A stretch of DNA of 64,000 bases from Ralstonia soli (GTDB taxonomy: Bacteria; Pseudomonadota; Gammaproteobacteria; Burkholderiales; Burkholderiaceae), in assembly GCF_023955655.1 (NCBI RefSeq), contig NZ_JAMXHT010000001.1, forward strand, positions 434,001 to 498,000, read 5' to 3'. Below are positions 43,675-53,139 of the stretch, one piece after another. Position 1 is the stretch's first letter. The number at the start of each line of letters is the position of its first letter. The position numbers were made by a program, and so were the translations under genes. The notes beneath the pieces were generated by a model. The model was not told where the DNA came from. It searched no databases and saw only the letters and a program-made list of their open reading frames with translations.

Positions 43675-44427
43675 TTACTTGGCCCAGAAGATGCGCGGAT
43701 CAGTGAGCCGGGCCGTGCACAGCATGCTGTACCAGGCGGTCTCGCCGGCGGGCAGGGTGCGATCGTTGGCCGCCAGCTCCTGCATGCGCTGCGACAGCGA
43801 TGCGATCAGGCTCCGCAGCTCGTCGATCGATCCGCGCGACAGCTTGACGGTCTCAAGCTGCCAGACCGACTGCGGGTCGTGAAAATCCATCGTTGCAAAA
43901 TGCCGACGCATGACGTCGTCCACGGCACGGCGCAGCGGGCCGCCCGGAATCCATTGCGGGTGCCGCACCGTCAGCAGGCGGACGCGGTTGCCGGGAAACA
44001 GATCGAGCAAGCGCAGTTTTTCCAGCCGCCGCAGATGCAGGATGAGGCCGGGTTCGTCCAGACCGAACTCCTGCTGGACTGCCTGCGGTGTCCAGTCATA
44101 GCGCAGCAGCATGAAGATGAACGCGGTGAACGGGGCATCGGCCAACCCCTGCTCCTGCTCGACGCTGATCGCCTGAGCCTTGGACTCGCTGCGCCGCGCC
44201 GCCAGCTCGGCAAGATCGATGAGCCGGATGCCGGCCATCGCGCAGAGGGATTCGAGCATCGCGACACTCAGGCCATGCCCGGTCAGATGGCGCTTGATGG
44301 TGGTTTCGCTCACGTTGAGCTGCTCGGCAAGATCGCGATAGCGCAGATTGCGGTCCTTGAGCACACGCTTGAGCTCCGCGAGCAGCAGCGCTTGATCGGT
44401 GGCGCCATCGTGGTGTTTCGGGGGCAT
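43675..44427 (-). CDS. XRE-type helix-turn-helix transcriptional regulator
   Basis: A 250-residue regulator. The N-terminal Cro/C1-type helix-turn-helix is at about residues 17-65 (RYRDLAEQLNVSETTIKRHL). The rest has a domain with a second possible winged helix (WTPQAVQQEFGLDEPGLILHLRRLEKLRLL) and a helical C-terminus; its ligand is unknown. The ATG follows GGAAGGACG. It is divergent from the 3-hydroxyacyl-CoA dehydrogenase gene across 235 bp. Confidence 0.8.
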   Translation of the reverse strand: MPPKHHDGATDQALLLAELKRVLKDRNLRYRDLAEQLNVSETTIKRHLTGHGLSVAMLESLCAMAGIRLIDLAELAARRSESKAQAISVEQEQGLADAPFTAFIFMLLRYDWTPQAVQQEFGLDEPGLILHLRRLEKLRLLDLFPGNRVRLLTVRHPQWIPGGPLRRAVDDVMRRHFATMDFHDPQSVWQLETVKLSRGSIDELRSLIASLSQRMQELAANDRTLPAGETAWYSMLCTARLTDPRIFWAK

Positions 44428-44662
44428 GGTCGGGCGTCCTTCCTGTCGTGCGGTCGGCTCAGTCGCAACGTGGTGCGGGTTTGATGGATGGCGATCTGCC
44501 GCCGGGTCGCGCGATTTTCACACGCGTGCCAGCAAAAAACGAAGGCGGGATCACCGGTACCTGCGTGTTTGGTGCGATGCGGAAAAAGCTGCCTGACTGC
44601 GGCTCCGCTCGTTTATCCTTTGCAATCTGTTTCATTCCAACACCAAGCGAGGAGCATTTGTC

Positions 44663-45517
44663 ATGGCAATTCAAACGGTCGGCATCGTCGGTGCCGGAAC
44701 AATGGGCAACGGCATTGCGCAGGCATGCGCGGTGGTCGGGCTGGATGTGGTGATGGTGGACATCAGCGATGCCGCCGTGCAGAAGGGCATCGCCACCGTG
44801 GCGGGCAGCCTGGACCGCCTGATCAAGAAGGAGAAGGCGACCGAAGCCGACAAGGCCGCCGCGCTGGCACGCATCCAGGGCTCGACCTCGTATGACGACC
44901 TCAAGCGCGCCGACATCGTCATCGAAGCCGCCACCGAGAACTTCGACCTGAAGGTCAAGATCCTCAAGCAGCTCGAAGCGGCCGCCGCGCCGCACGCGAT
45001 CGTCGCGTCGAACACGTCGTCGATCTCGATCACCAAACTGGCTGCCGTGATGCAGGACGCCAGCCGCTTCATCGGCATGCACTTCTTCAATCCGGTGCCG
45101 ATGATGGCGCTGGTGGAAGTCATCCGCGGCCTGCAGACGAGCGATGCCACGCACGCTGATGTCGAGGCGCTGGCGCACAAGCTCGGCAAGACGCCCATCA
45201 CCGTCAAGAACAGCCCGGGCTTCGTGGTCAACCGCATCCTGTGCCCGATGATCAACGAGGCGTTCTGCGTGCTGGGCGAGGGCCTGGCCTCGCCGGAAGA
45301 GATCGACGAAGGCATGAAGCTCGGCTGCAACCACCCGATCGGGCCGCTGGCGCTGGCCGACATGATCGGCCTGGACACCATGCTTGCCGTGATGGAAGTG
45401 CTGTACACCGAGTTTGCCGACACCAAGTACCGCCCCGCCATGCTGCTGCGCGAGATGGTGGCTGCCGGCTACCTCGGCCGCAAGACCGGTCGCGGCGTGT
45501 ACGACTACCGCAAGTAA
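44663..45517 (+). CDS. 3-hydroxybutyryl-CoA dehydrogenase
   Basis: A 284-residue NAD-dependent L-3-hydroxyacyl-CoA dehydrogenase. The nucleotide-binding motif GAGTMGNG is at 10-17, Ser117 and Asn118 in SNTSS, the catalytic His140 in GMHFFNPVP and Glu152 in VEVI. Length is that of the monofunctional Cupriavidus PaaH1 type (short-chain (S)-3-hydroxybutyryl-CoA oxidation). The ATG follows AGCGAGGAGCATTTGTC. It is a single-gene unit ending at a strong terminator. Confidence 0.93.
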   Translation: MAIQTVGIVGAGTMGNGIAQACAVVGLDVVMVDISDAAVQKGIATVAGSLDRLIKKEKATEADKAAALARIQGSTSYDDLKRADIVIEAATENFDLKVKILKQLEAAAAPHAIVASNTSSISITKLAAVMQDASRFIGMHFFNPVPMMALVEVIRGLQTSDATHADVEALAHKLGKTPITVKNSPGFVVNRILCPMINEAFCVLGEGLASPEEIDEGMKLGCNHPIGPLALADMIGLDTMLAVMEVLYTEFADTKYRPAMLLREMVAAGYLGRKTGRGVYDYRK

Positions 45518-45595
45518 GCCCCGGCGATCGACCTTCGCGCTGTCTGCCAACTGTCCGGTCAGAACCGCGCGAAGTGTCCGCAAGTGTGCATGGAG

Positions 45596-45642
45596 GCGGT
45601 GTGGCGGTGCGTTGATGATGACGCATCGCCACACCGCTTTTT
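45596..45642 (+). terminator. Strong Rho-independent terminator after the 3-hydroxyacyl-CoA dehydrogenase gene
   Basis: A 17-bp stem (45596-45612 with 45621-45637, one G-T wobble) with the 8-base loop TGATGATG is followed by five T residues. It also lies just upstream of the PhzF-like gene and isolates it. Confidence 0.92.
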
Positions 45643-45669
45643 CTTTCCCCGCCCACACCGGACACCGCC

Positions 45670-46527
45670 ATGCCGCGCTACGCCTTCCGCCTGCTCAACG
45701 TCTTTGCCGAAACCACCTTTGGCGGCAACCAGCTCGCCGTCTTTGAAGACGGGCGCGGCCTGGACGACGCCACCATGCAGGCCATCGGACGCCAGTTCAA
45801 CCTGTCCGAGATCACCTTCATCTTCCCGGATGATGCCGATGGCGCCACGGCGCGCTTCCGCATCTTCACGCCCGATTACGAGATGCCGTTTGCCGGCCAC
45901 CCTTCGCTTGGCACCGCGCAGGTGGTGCGCGAGCTGTACGGCCCCGGCAATGCGCTGACGCTGCGTTGCCCGTCGGGCATCGTGTCGCTGACGGCGCAGG
46001 ACGATGGATGGTCGCTGGTGCCGCCGCGTTCTGGCGCCCTGAGTACGCGCGAGGCCGATCCCGCCATCGCCGGGATGCTGGGGCTGGATGCCGATGCCTT
46101 GGCCGGCCCGCCGCTGTGGGTCGATGCCGGTATCGAGCAGCTCATGGTGCCTGTCAAGACGCGCGCCGATGTGGACCGCGCCCGCCCCGACCCTTCGGCG
46201 TTCGACGCGTGGCCGCGCAGCCGCAACGACGGGCGCAACGCCTACGTCTTCACGATGCCGGCGACCGGCAGCAATGATCCGGTGGTGTCGCGCTTCTTCT
46301 TCGAATACGGCACCGGCCTGTGGGAAGACCCCGGCACCGGCTCGGCGTGTGCCAACCTGGGCGGCTGGCTGCGTGCCACCGGCCACGCGTTGCCGGCCAG
46401 CTACCGCATCGAGCAGGGCGCCGCGGTGGGGCGGCCGTGCCACCTGACGCTGCGCGTGGACGCTGACGGCACGATCCACGTGGGCGGCCGCGTGATCGAA
46501 ATCGGCCGCGGCACGCTCAGCCTCTGA
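45670..46527 (+). CDS. PhzF family isomerase/epimerase
   Basis: A 285-residue protein with the two-lobed diaminopimelate-epimerase fold of the PhzF family. The acid Glu47 lies in NLSEITFI, AGHPSLGTA lines the first lobe and the second lobe has EDPGTGSACANLGGWL. PhzF of phenazine synthesis isomerises DHHA; most family members, including this lone gene, have unknown substrates. It is cytosolic. The start has only a weak ribosome binding site. The gene is convergent with the GNAT gene 7 bp away. Confidence 0.88.
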   Translation: MPRYAFRLLNVFAETTFGGNQLAVFEDGRGLDDATMQAIGRQFNLSEITFIFPDDADGATARFRIFTPDYEMPFAGHPSLGTAQVVRELYGPGNALTLRCPSGIVSLTAQDDGWSLVPPRSGALSTREADPAIAGMLGLDADALAGPPLWVDAGIEQLMVPVKTRADVDRARPDPSAFDAWPRSRNDGRNAYVFTMPATGSNDPVVSRFFFEYGTGLWEDPGTGSACANLGGWLRATGHALPASYRIEQGAAVGRPCHLTLRVDADGTIHVGGRVIEIGRGTLSL

Positions 46528-46534
46528 GCACGCC

Positions 46535-47071
46535 TCAGGCGGCGTCCAGCTGTTTGCAGTAGAACGTCGTCCCGCAGAACGCGCCATCGGGCATCAGCGC
46601 ATAGTTGGGCACCACGCCCACGCGCTGCCACCCGGCGCGCGCGTACAGGCGCTCGGCATCGCCGCCAGTGACGGTGTCGAGCACCAGCACCGTCTTGCCC
46701 TCGGCGTGCGCCACTTCCTCGACGGCTGCCATCAGCCGCTGCGCCACGCCTTGCCGGCGCGCGCGGCGGTGCACGAGCATCTTGGCGACGTCCGCACGGT
46801 GTGGCTGGTTTTCCGGCTGGGACAGGATCAGCTGCACGGTGCCGACAACGGCGCCGGCGTCGTCTTGGGCGATCAGGAGCGCGCGCTCCTCGTGCGCCAC
46901 GCCTTCGGCCACATCGCGCCAGAACGCCCGGGCCTTGTCGTGCGACAACGGCCACATGAAGCTGACCGAGGCACCGCCTTCCACGCAATCGACCAGCACG
47001 TCGGCGAGCGCGTCGACGCAGGCGCATGCTTCATTGGCGCCCACGCGCCGCACGGTCAGGGTGTCGGGCAT
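46535..47071 (-). CDS. GNAT family N-acetyltransferase
   Basis: A 178-residue acetyltransferase. The acetyl-CoA site is in motif A (VAKMLVHRRARRQGVAQRLM, Q/RxxGxA form) and the later helix-strand pair ERLYARAGWQRVGVVPNYA. The middle strand GAVVGTVQLILSQPE precedes it. It is likely a small-molecule or antibiotic-type acetyltransferase, substrate unknown. The ATG follows GAGACACGG. Confidence 0.86.
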   Translation of the reverse strand: MPDTLTVRRVGANEACACVDALADVLVDCVEGGASVSFMWPLSHDKARAFWRDVAEGVAHEERALLIAQDDAGAVVGTVQLILSQPENQPHRADVAKMLVHRRARRQGVAQRLMAAVEEVAHAEGKTVLVLDTVTGGDAERLYARAGWQRVGVVPNYALMPDGAFCGTTFYCKQLDAA

Positions 47072-47126
47072 CCGTGTCTCCGATTGGGCTGCTTTGTTGG
47101 TGAAGCCTGCTTGCGGCTGGATGGCG

Positions 47127-48581
47127 TTATGGCTGCGCCGGGTCGCGCCGCTGCACGCCGGGCGGCAGCCATGAGCCGTCGAGCGCCGCCTCCTTCGGCC
47201 AGGTGAGCTGCATGCGCAGCAGGAACGGCCCCGTGGGCGCCGGCAGCCAGTTGCGGCGCTCGCCCTTGGGCGGTGTGCGCTGGATCAGGATGTCGAGCGA
47301 GCCGTCGCGGTTCAGGCGCGGGTGGTCTGCCTCGCTCAGCACGTTGCGCAGGCCCGGGCGCTCGACCGTGCGGCGCGGTTGCTGTATAGCGGCAACGGCC
47401 CAGCCGGCGTTTTCCGGCGGCAGCTGGTTGCGCTCGAAATGGAGCACGTAGCGGTGCGTGCTGTCGAGCGCCATGCCGTTGGTGTCGGTCGTGGCGGTGG
47501 CGATGAACATGTCTTGCGGCAGGTCGGTGCCGCCGCCGCTCCACGCCACGATGGCGCGTTGTGCGTAGTCCAGCCCGTACGCGCCGATCATGCGCGGGAT
47601 GAACCACCCGTTCTGCGTGATGGGCGGTTGCTTGGCGGCGATCATTAGCGTTTCGCGCGCGGCGGCCACGCCTGCATCCATCACCTTCAGGTTGGGCGCG
47701 CTCACGGCCTTGGCGTCGAACGGCTTGCCGGGCACCAGTCCCAGATCGCGCAGCGATTCCAGCATCGTCGAATCGGCCGGATGCGGCGGGTTGTCCTTGA
47801 GCAGCTCGGCAAACCGGGTGAAGTAGCTGTTGGCGTCCAGCGCGGTCACGCGGCGGCGTGCGGCATCGAGGCTGACGTCGAAGTCGGTGGCCTTGTCCGT
47901 ATTCACCCTGGCAGCGGCTTCGGCGTCGCGCGCGGCAGGTTTGCCGAAGGCCTCCAGCGGAGTGATGCGGTAGCGATCCTGCACGCGGCGTGCGGCGGCC
48001 TCGTCGCGCTGGCGGGTCACCTGCGTGCGGGCCACCACCCAGACCAGGTGGGTGGGCGCGGCAATCTGTTTGACGCCCGGTGGCAGCGTGCCGTCCCAGC
48101 CCGGCGGGGTGATGGCGTAGTGCGCGGCGCGTGCGCCGGTGGTGCGGTTGCCGAGCGATTCGAAGACATCGTTCCACCCGTCATGCAGCGCCACCCAGAT
48201 ATGGCGGCGGCCGACGTCGGGCAGGCTCAGCACGACCGGGCCGTTGCGCAAGTCGACGAAGGCGCTGCTGGCAAGTACGTCCACGCGGGCCCGCACGCCG
48301 GTGGGCAGGGCTTCGTCTTCCAGCGTGCGCTGGTGCATGAACGTACCGGCAGGCGCCAGCGCAGAGGTGGTCTGCACCAGAGCGTCCGTCATCATCAGCG
48401 GGAAGGCGTACACATAGGCCGAGCGGACGAGCGCTTCGTTCGGCTGCGGCAGGCGTTGTTCAACGGGCGCCGTGGTTTCGGCGTTCTGGGTGGAGCAGCC
48501 GGCCAGGGTCAGGGCCATCACGCTCAGCGCTGCCGCTGCCAGCTGGGTAAGCCGGCGCGTGCGCGCAGGGCAGTGCGTCAT
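47127..48581 (-). CDS. DUF1254/DUF1214 lipoprotein
   Basis: A 484-residue lipoprotein with a lipobox LTLAGC (lipidated Cys29) after a hydrophobic signal. The mature part begins with a DUF1254 domain (VRSAYVYAFPLMMTDALVQ, about residues 55-180) and ends with a DUF1214 domain (about 360-475; LHFERNQLPPENAGWAVA, PKGERRNWLPAPTGPFLLRM). The pair is common in periplasmic proteins of unknown function. The ATG at 48581 has AAGGAG upstream; the long upstream frame has no start signal. Confidence 0.88.
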   Translation of the reverse strand: MTHCPARTRRLTQLAAAALSVMALTLAGCSTQNAETTAPVEQRLPQPNEALVRSAYVYAFPLMMTDALVQTTSALAPAGTFMHQRTLEDEALPTGVRARVDVLASSAFVDLRNGPVVLSLPDVGRRHIWVALHDGWNDVFESLGNRTTGARAAHYAITPPGWDGTLPPGVKQIAAPTHLVWVVARTQVTRQRDEAAARRVQDRYRITPLEAFGKPAARDAEAAARVNTDKATDFDVSLDAARRRVTALDANSYFTRFAELLKDNPPHPADSTMLESLRDLGLVPGKPFDAKAVSAPNLKVMDAGVAAARETLMIAAKQPPITQNGWFIPRMIGAYGLDYAQRAIVAWSGGGTDLPQDMFIATATTDTNGMALDSTHRYVLHFERNQLPPENAGWAVAAIQQPRRTVERPGLRNVLSEADHPRLNRDGSLDILIQRTPPKGERRNWLPAPTGPFLLRMQLTWPKEAALDGSWLPPGVQRRDPAQP

Positions 48582-48776
48582 CGTGTTCTCCTTTGTCGTC
48601 GGTGCGCGCAACAGGAAAGCAGACGCCTGTCGGACATCCCCCCAAGGATGCTTGCGCTTACGGTTGCGCGGTGGCCGATCCCGTGGCGCCGCGCATGTCG
48701 TGTCGTGAATCTTTCGAATGTAGAAGCGCGGCTGGCGCAAGTCAATTGAAGTGCCGCCGGGCATGCATTGCTCAGC

Positions 48777-49760
48777 TTACAGCCGCAGGTGGATCGCCAG
48801 ACGTAACTTGGCCGCATCGTATTCGGCCTTCATGCGCGCGACGATCTCGGCAGCGGGCAGCAGGTCGGCAATCTGGCCGACCCCCTGGCCGGCGCCCCAG
48901 ATGTCTTTCCAGGCCTTGGCGCGGGAGCTGCCGTCGCCAAAGTTCATCTTTGATTTGTCGGCCACGGGCAGGGCTTCCGGGTCCAGCCCGGCCAGCTCGA
49001 TGCTCTCGCGGATGTAGTTGCCGTGCACGCCCGTGAAGAGGTTCGTGTAGACGATGTCCGACGCCGCGGCGCGCACGATGGCCTGTTTATAGCTTTCCGC
49101 CGCGTGCGCTTCCCGGCTGGCGATGAAGCGCGTGCCGATGTAGGCGAGGTCCGCCCCCATGGCCTGCGCGGCGAGGATGGCATCCCCCGTGGCGATGGCG
49201 CCCGACAGCGCGATCGGCCCATCGAAGATGCTGCGCACCTCGCCCACCAGCGCAAACGGCGACAGCGTGCCGGCATGCCCGCCCGCACCTGCTGCCACCA
49301 GAATCAGGCCATCGACGCCGGCTTCGAGCGCCTTTTCCGCATGGCGCAGGTTGATCACATCGTGCAGCACGATGCCGCCGTAGCTGTGCACGGCATCGAG
49401 GATCTCCTTGACCGGCGCGCGCAGCGAGGTGATGAAGATCGGCACCTTGTGCCTGACGCAGGTGGCCACGTCCTGCTCGAGCCGCGCGTTCGAGTGGTGC
49501 ACGATCTGATTGACCGCGAGCGGCCCGACCACGTCGTGCGGATGCGCGGCGCGGTGGGCGGCGAGGTCTTCGTTGATCTGGGTGAGCCAGTCGTCCAGCA
49601 CCTCGGCCGGGCGCGCATTGAGCGCCGGAAACGCGCCGACGATGCCGGCCTTGCATTGCGCCAGCACCAGTTCCGGATAGCTCACGATGAACATGGGCGA
49701 CCCGATCACGGGCAGCGTCAGGTGTTGCAGCGCGGGCGGCAAGTGCTTGGCGGCGGGCAT
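48777..49760 (-). CDS. Nitronate monooxygenase / NAD(P)H-dependent flavin oxidoreductase
   Basis: A 327-residue FMN-binding TIM-barrel of the 2-nitropropane dioxygenase family. The start PVIGSPMFIVSYPELVLA, the FMN loop GADLAYIGTRFIAS, AAGAGGHAGTLS and a Ser/Gly-rich phosphate site are typical. It oxidises alkyl nitronates or acts as a flavin-linked quinone or enoyl reductase. The ATG follows AGGAGACGCC. It has no close operon partner. Confidence 0.87.
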   Translation of the reverse strand: MPAAKHLPPALQHLTLPVIGSPMFIVSYPELVLAQCKAGIVGAFPALNARPAEVLDDWLTQINEDLAAHRAAHPHDVVGPLAVNQIVHHSNARLEQDVATCVRHKVPIFITSLRAPVKEILDAVHSYGGIVLHDVINLRHAEKALEAGVDGLILVAAGAGGHAGTLSPFALVGEVRSIFDGPIALSGAIATGDAILAAQAMGADLAYIGTRFIASREAHAAESYKQAIVRAAASDIVYTNLFTGVHGNYIRESIELAGLDPEALPVADKSKMNFGDGSSRAKAWKDIWGAGQGVGQIADLLPAAEIVARMKAEYDAAKLRLAIHLRL

Positions 49761-49848
49761 GGCGTCTCCTGGCAGAGGCGAGCGGATAGCGTCGTTCGAT
49801 TATAGGAACCATCCCGCACTCTGCCGCGCGCGATTTGCTGGCCGGGGC

Positions 49849-50397
49849 TCAGGCATGCGCGTGCTGCGCGAGCAACTCGATGAAGGTGCGGTTGAAGGCC
49901 GGCAGGTCGTCGGGTTTGCGGCTGCTGACCCAGTTGCGGTCGGTGACGACTTCCTGATCGACCCAGGTGCCGCCGGCGTTGCGGATGTCGTCCTGAAGCG
50001 AGGGCCAACTCGTCAACGTGCGCCCGCGCACCAGCCCGGCAGAGACCATCAGCCACGGCCCGTGGCAGATCACGGCGATGGGCTTCTGCGCCTGCTCGAA
50101 CGCTTTTACAAAGGCCTGCGCGGCGGGCACCATGCGCAGCGCATCGGCGTTGAACACACCGCCGGGCAGCACCAGGCCATGGAAATCGTCGGCCCGGGCG
50201 TAGTCCAGAACCAGGTCCACCTTGAACTTGTCGGCCTTGGTGTCGTGATGCAGCCCCGTCACGCTGCCGGCCTTGGGCGCGATGACGGCGGTGGTGGCAC
50301 CGGCCGCTTCCAGTGCCTGCTTGGGGCTTGCCAGCTCGGCTTGCTCGAAGAGGTCGTGGACCAGGATGGCGATGCGCATGTCGTGTAGCGTGGTCAT
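49849..50397 (-). CDS. DJ-1/PfpI family protein (type 1 glutamine amidotransferase-like)
   Basis: A 182-residue protein of the DJ-1/PfpI superfamily. The nucleophile elbow is Cys111-His112 in AVICHGPW, with Glu18 near the N-terminus (DLFEQAEL) as the usual partner. PfpI-type members are intracellular proteases, deglycases or stress proteins. The ATG at 50397 follows AGGAGCCCGTC; the alternative ATG at 50379 would skip six residues. It is divergent from the dehalogenase-like gene across 113 bp. Confidence 0.86.
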   Translation of the reverse strand: MTTLHDMRIAILVHDLFEQAELASPKQALEAAGATTAVIAPKAGSVTGLHHDTKADKFKVDLVLDYARADDFHGLVLPGGVFNADALRMVPAAQAFVKAFEQAQKPIAVICHGPWLMVSAGLVRGRTLTSWPSLQDDIRNAGGTWVDQEVVTDRNWVSSRKPDDLPAFNRTFIELLAQHAHA

Positions 50398-50510
50398 GAC
50401 GGGCTCCTGTCAGATGGGTTGAGCGGACATGTCCGCAACGGGCATGCCCGGGGTGCGCTAGCATGCGGAGCATTCCTCACCTGTCACCTCACCGATCACT
50501 GGAGACCCGC

Positions 50511-51437
50511 ATGACCACGCCGCTTTCCATCGATGCCGCCACCGCCGCTGCAGATGCCGTGCTGTTTCCGGGTTTTCGCCCGTTCCGCCAGGCGATCAAC
50601 GGGGTGGAGATCGCCGGGGTGATTGGCGGCAGTGGACCGCCGCTGCTGTTGCTGCACGGCCATCCGCAAAGCCACGTGATCTGGCACAAGGTGGCGCACG
50701 AACTGGCACGCGACTACACCGTCGTCGCCACGGACTTGCGCGGCTATGGCGCGTCGTCCAAACCGGAAGGCAGCGCCAGGCATGTCGAATACAGCAAGCG
50801 CACCATGGCGCAGGACCAGGTGGAAGTGATGCGCGCGCTCGGCTTCGGCCGCTTCCGCCTCTGCGCGCACGACCGCGGCGCACGCGTGGCGCATCGCCTG
50901 TGTGTCGACCACCCCGCGCACGTGGAGCGCGCCATGCTGCTCGACATCGCGCCCACGCTGGCGATGTACGAACACACCGACATGGCGTTCGCATCCGCCT
51001 ACTGGCACTGGTTCTTCCTGATCCAGCCGACGCCGTTTCCCGAGACGCTCATCAACGCCATGCCCGATTTTTACATCGGCAAATTGATGGGCCTGCGCCA
51101 CGCGGGGCTCGAACCGTTCGCGCCGGAAGCGATGGCTGTCTACGCCGCCGCCATGCGCGAGCCCGCCTGCGTGCATGCCATGTGCGAGGACTACCGCGCC
51201 GCCGCTACCATCGACCTCGAACACGATCGCGCTGACCGCGATGCCGGCAAGCGCGTGCGTGTGCCGCTGCGCGTGCTGTGGGGCGAGCATGGCGTGATCC
51301 AGCGGTGCTTCAACCCACTGGAGCTGTGGCAGGCCGTGGCCGAGAACGTGACCGGCGGCACCGTGCCGTGCGGGCATTACGTGCCGGAGGAGGCTCCGGA
51401 GGCGTTGCTGAAGGAGATGCGCGCGTTCTTTGGGTAA
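50511..51437 (+). CDS. Alpha/beta hydrolase, fluoroacetate/haloacetate dehalogenase type
   Basis: A 308-residue enzyme close to bacterial fluoroacetate dehalogenases. All characteristic residues are present: nucleophile Asp121, carboxylate-binding Arg122 and Arg125 (HDRGAR), Asp145, halide-pocket His166, Trp167 and Tyr228 (YWHW, EDYRA), and His289 (CGHY). The reaction expected is hydrolysis of the C-F or C-Cl bond of haloacetates, in the cytosol. The ATG follows GGAGACCCGC. It is a single gene, divergent from the DJ-1 family gene. Activity is inferred from the residue set, not shown. Confidence 0.83.
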   Translation: MTTPLSIDAATAAADAVLFPGFRPFRQAINGVEIAGVIGGSGPPLLLLHGHPQSHVIWHKVAHELARDYTVVATDLRGYGASSKPEGSARHVEYSKRTMAQDQVEVMRALGFGRFRLCAHDRGARVAHRLCVDHPAHVERAMLLDIAPTLAMYEHTDMAFASAYWHWFFLIQPTPFPETLINAMPDFYIGKLMGLRHAGLEPFAPEAMAVYAAAMREPACVHAMCEDYRAAATIDLEHDRADRDAGKRVRVPLRVLWGEHGVIQRCFNPLELWQAVAENVTGGTVPCGHYVPEEAPEALLKEMRAFFG

Positions 51438-51526
51438 GGAGGCGGGGCAGCTTCTAGCGCTGCAGCAGCGGCGCAACGACGGGCGTGTGATCGCGCATAT
51501 TCCTGAGCGCCCGTCATGCTGGTACG

Positions 51527-51742
51527 TCAGTCGTGGGCGCCGTCCGTGAATGCATCACGGCGATCCACGACGCGAGCGCCATCCGTGTAGATATCGGTGG
51601 TCTTTGCACCATCCGTGTATGTGTCAAACCGCGTGGCCTTGGCCCCATCGGTGTACACATCTCGCGGTCCCGAACTGCCGAATGCGACTCCGGCCATCAC
51701 GGTAGTGCCCGCTGCAGCAAGCAATAGCAGTTTTTTCAGCAT
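51527..51742 (-). CDS. Small exported protein with YTDGA repeats
   Basis: A 71-residue protein. A signal peptide (MLKKLLLLAAAGTTVMAG, cleavage about residue 22) is followed by four imperfect repeats VYTDGAK, TYTDGAK, IYTDGAR and AFTDGAH at 10-14 residue spacing. Each ends with Asp-Gly-Ala followed by a basic residue. It is likely a small periplasmic or surface protein, possibly metal-binding through Asp; the family is not recognised. The ATG follows GGGAGGCGAAT. Confidence 0.75.
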   Translation of the reverse strand: MLKKLLLLAAAGTTVMAGVAFGSSGPRDVYTDGAKATRFDTYTDGAKTTDIYTDGARVVDRRDAFTDGAHD

Positions 51743-51958
51743 ATTCGCCTCCCTTCAGGCGGTCGTTCCCTCGGCAATCTATTTGTCGCTTCAATATAGG
51801 GCGCGCATGCCTTTCCGCCGCGCAGAAGGCAGACAACTTTGTTATGTTGAAAATGACTGGGCGAAATATGTTGCGCTGCCTATTTGAGGCTTGTCGGCCG
51901 TCTTCGCCAGCGCGATTTGCAGCGCGCCCACTGCGGCACGCGGCGAAAGGAGCATGTC

Positions 51959-52459
51959 ATGACCGGAAGCGATGAAGCGGTATTCGAGATCATCCGTGTG
52001 TTCAACGCCTCGCGCGAGCGCGTCTGGCGGGCCTGGAGCGACCTCGCCCAACTGGAGCGCTGGTGGGGCCCGAAGGGTTGCACCGTCGAGGCATTGCGCT
52101 TCGAGTTCCGGCCGGGCGGCTTCTTCCACTACGCGATGCGCTTTGGCGATGGGCCCGCCATGTGGGGGCGCTTCAACTATCGGGAGATCGTGTTCGGTGA
52201 GCGCATTGTCTGGCTCAATTCGTTCGCCAACGAACTCGGCGGCATTGCGCGGGCCCCGTTCAGCGAACAGTGCCCGCTGGAGATCGAGAACCGCGTCACC
52301 TTCGTCGAGCGCGATGGCGTGACGACGGTGCAGTTGCGCGCGCAGCCGTTTGGCGAGACGCCCGACGAGCGACAGTACTTCGAAGACCTGCGCCCCTCGC
52401 TCAACGAAGGCTACGGCGGGACGCTGGATCAGCTTGGAGCGCACCTGGCGCGCGGCTAA
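51959..52459 (+). CDS. SRPBCC / AHSA1 domain protein
   Basis: A 166-residue START/Bet v1-like protein of the activator-of-Hsp90 homologue type. It has [21 protein letters not shown] at the start, [10 protein letters not shown] and a C-terminal helix [14 protein letters not shown]. Such proteins bind hydrophobic ligands; no substrate can be named. The ATG at 51959 follows AAAGGAGCATGTC. Its stop overlaps the stop of the convergent piuC gene by four bases. Confidence 0.87.
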   Translation: MTGSDEAVFEIIRVFNASRERVWRAWSDLAQLERWWGPKGCTVEALRFEFRPGGFFHYAMRFGDGPAMWGRFNYREIVFGERIVWLNSFANELGGIARAPFSEQCPLEIENRVTFVERDGVTTVQLRAQPFGETPDERQYFEDLRPSLNEGYGGTLDQLGAHLARG

Positions 52460-53139
52460 GCGTCCGCCCACTCCCGCAGCAGGTTGTGATACGTCCCCGT
52501 CAACGCAACGACGGACGGGTCTGCCTGCCCGAGCAGCGCCATCAGCCGCTGCAGTTCCGTATCCATCTGGAACAGCAGCGTGCGATGCGCGTCACTGCGC
52601 ACCATGCTCTGCAGCCAGAAGAACGAACACACCCGCGCGCCGCGCGTGACGGGCGTGACGCGGTGCAGGCTGCTGCTCGGGTAGAGCACCATGTCACCGG
52701 CCGCGAGCTTGACGCGGTGTTCGCCGAAGGTGTCGTCGATGACGAGTTCGCCGCCATCGTAGTCTTCAGGCGCGGTCAGGAACAGCGTGCAGGAGAGATC
52801 GCTGCGGATGCGGAAATCCGTACCGCGCAGGTGGCGCACGGCGTTGTCGACGTGATTGCCGAAGGTCTGGCCGCCCGCGTAACGGTTGAACAGCGGCGGG
52901 AACACCTTGAGCGGCAGCGCGGCCGAGAAGAACAGCGTGTTGGCGGCCAGCGCGTCCTGGATGAACGTGCCAACCTCGCGCGCGGCGGGTGAGTCTTCGG
53001 GCAACTGCATGTTGTGCTTCACCTGACCCGACTGCGCGCCTGCGGTGACCTTGCCGTCCACCCATTCAGCGGCATCGATGATGGCGCGGCAGTGCGCGAC
53101 CTGGTCCTTGGTCAGGACAGCGGGAATCTTCAGCAGCAT
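52456..53139 (-). CDS. piuC: PiuC-type Fe(II)/2-oxoglutarate-dependent hydroxylase
   Basis: A 227-residue PKHD-type dioxygenase (PiuC/PiuB-associated). The iron ligands are His96, Asp98 (GNHVDNA) and His159 (SSLHR), with Arg169 for 2-oxoglutarate. PiuC genes accompany TonB-dependent siderophore receptors and are iron-repressed; the substrate is unknown, possibly a siderophore. The ATG overlaps the SEL1 gene's end by 10 bases. It is the last gene of the receptor-SEL1-piuC operon. Confidence 0.9.
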   Translation of the reverse strand: MLLKIPAVLTKDQVAHCRAIIDAAEWVDGKVTAGAQSGQVKHNMQLPEDSPAAREVGTFIQDALAANTLFFSAALPLKVFPPLFNRYAGGQTFGNHVDNAVRHLRGTDFRIRSDLSCTLFLTAPEDYDGGELVIDDTFGEHRVKLAAGDMVLYPSSSLHRVTPVTRGARVCSFFWLQSMVRSDAHRTLLFQMDTELQRLMALLGQADPSVVALTGTYHNLLREWADA

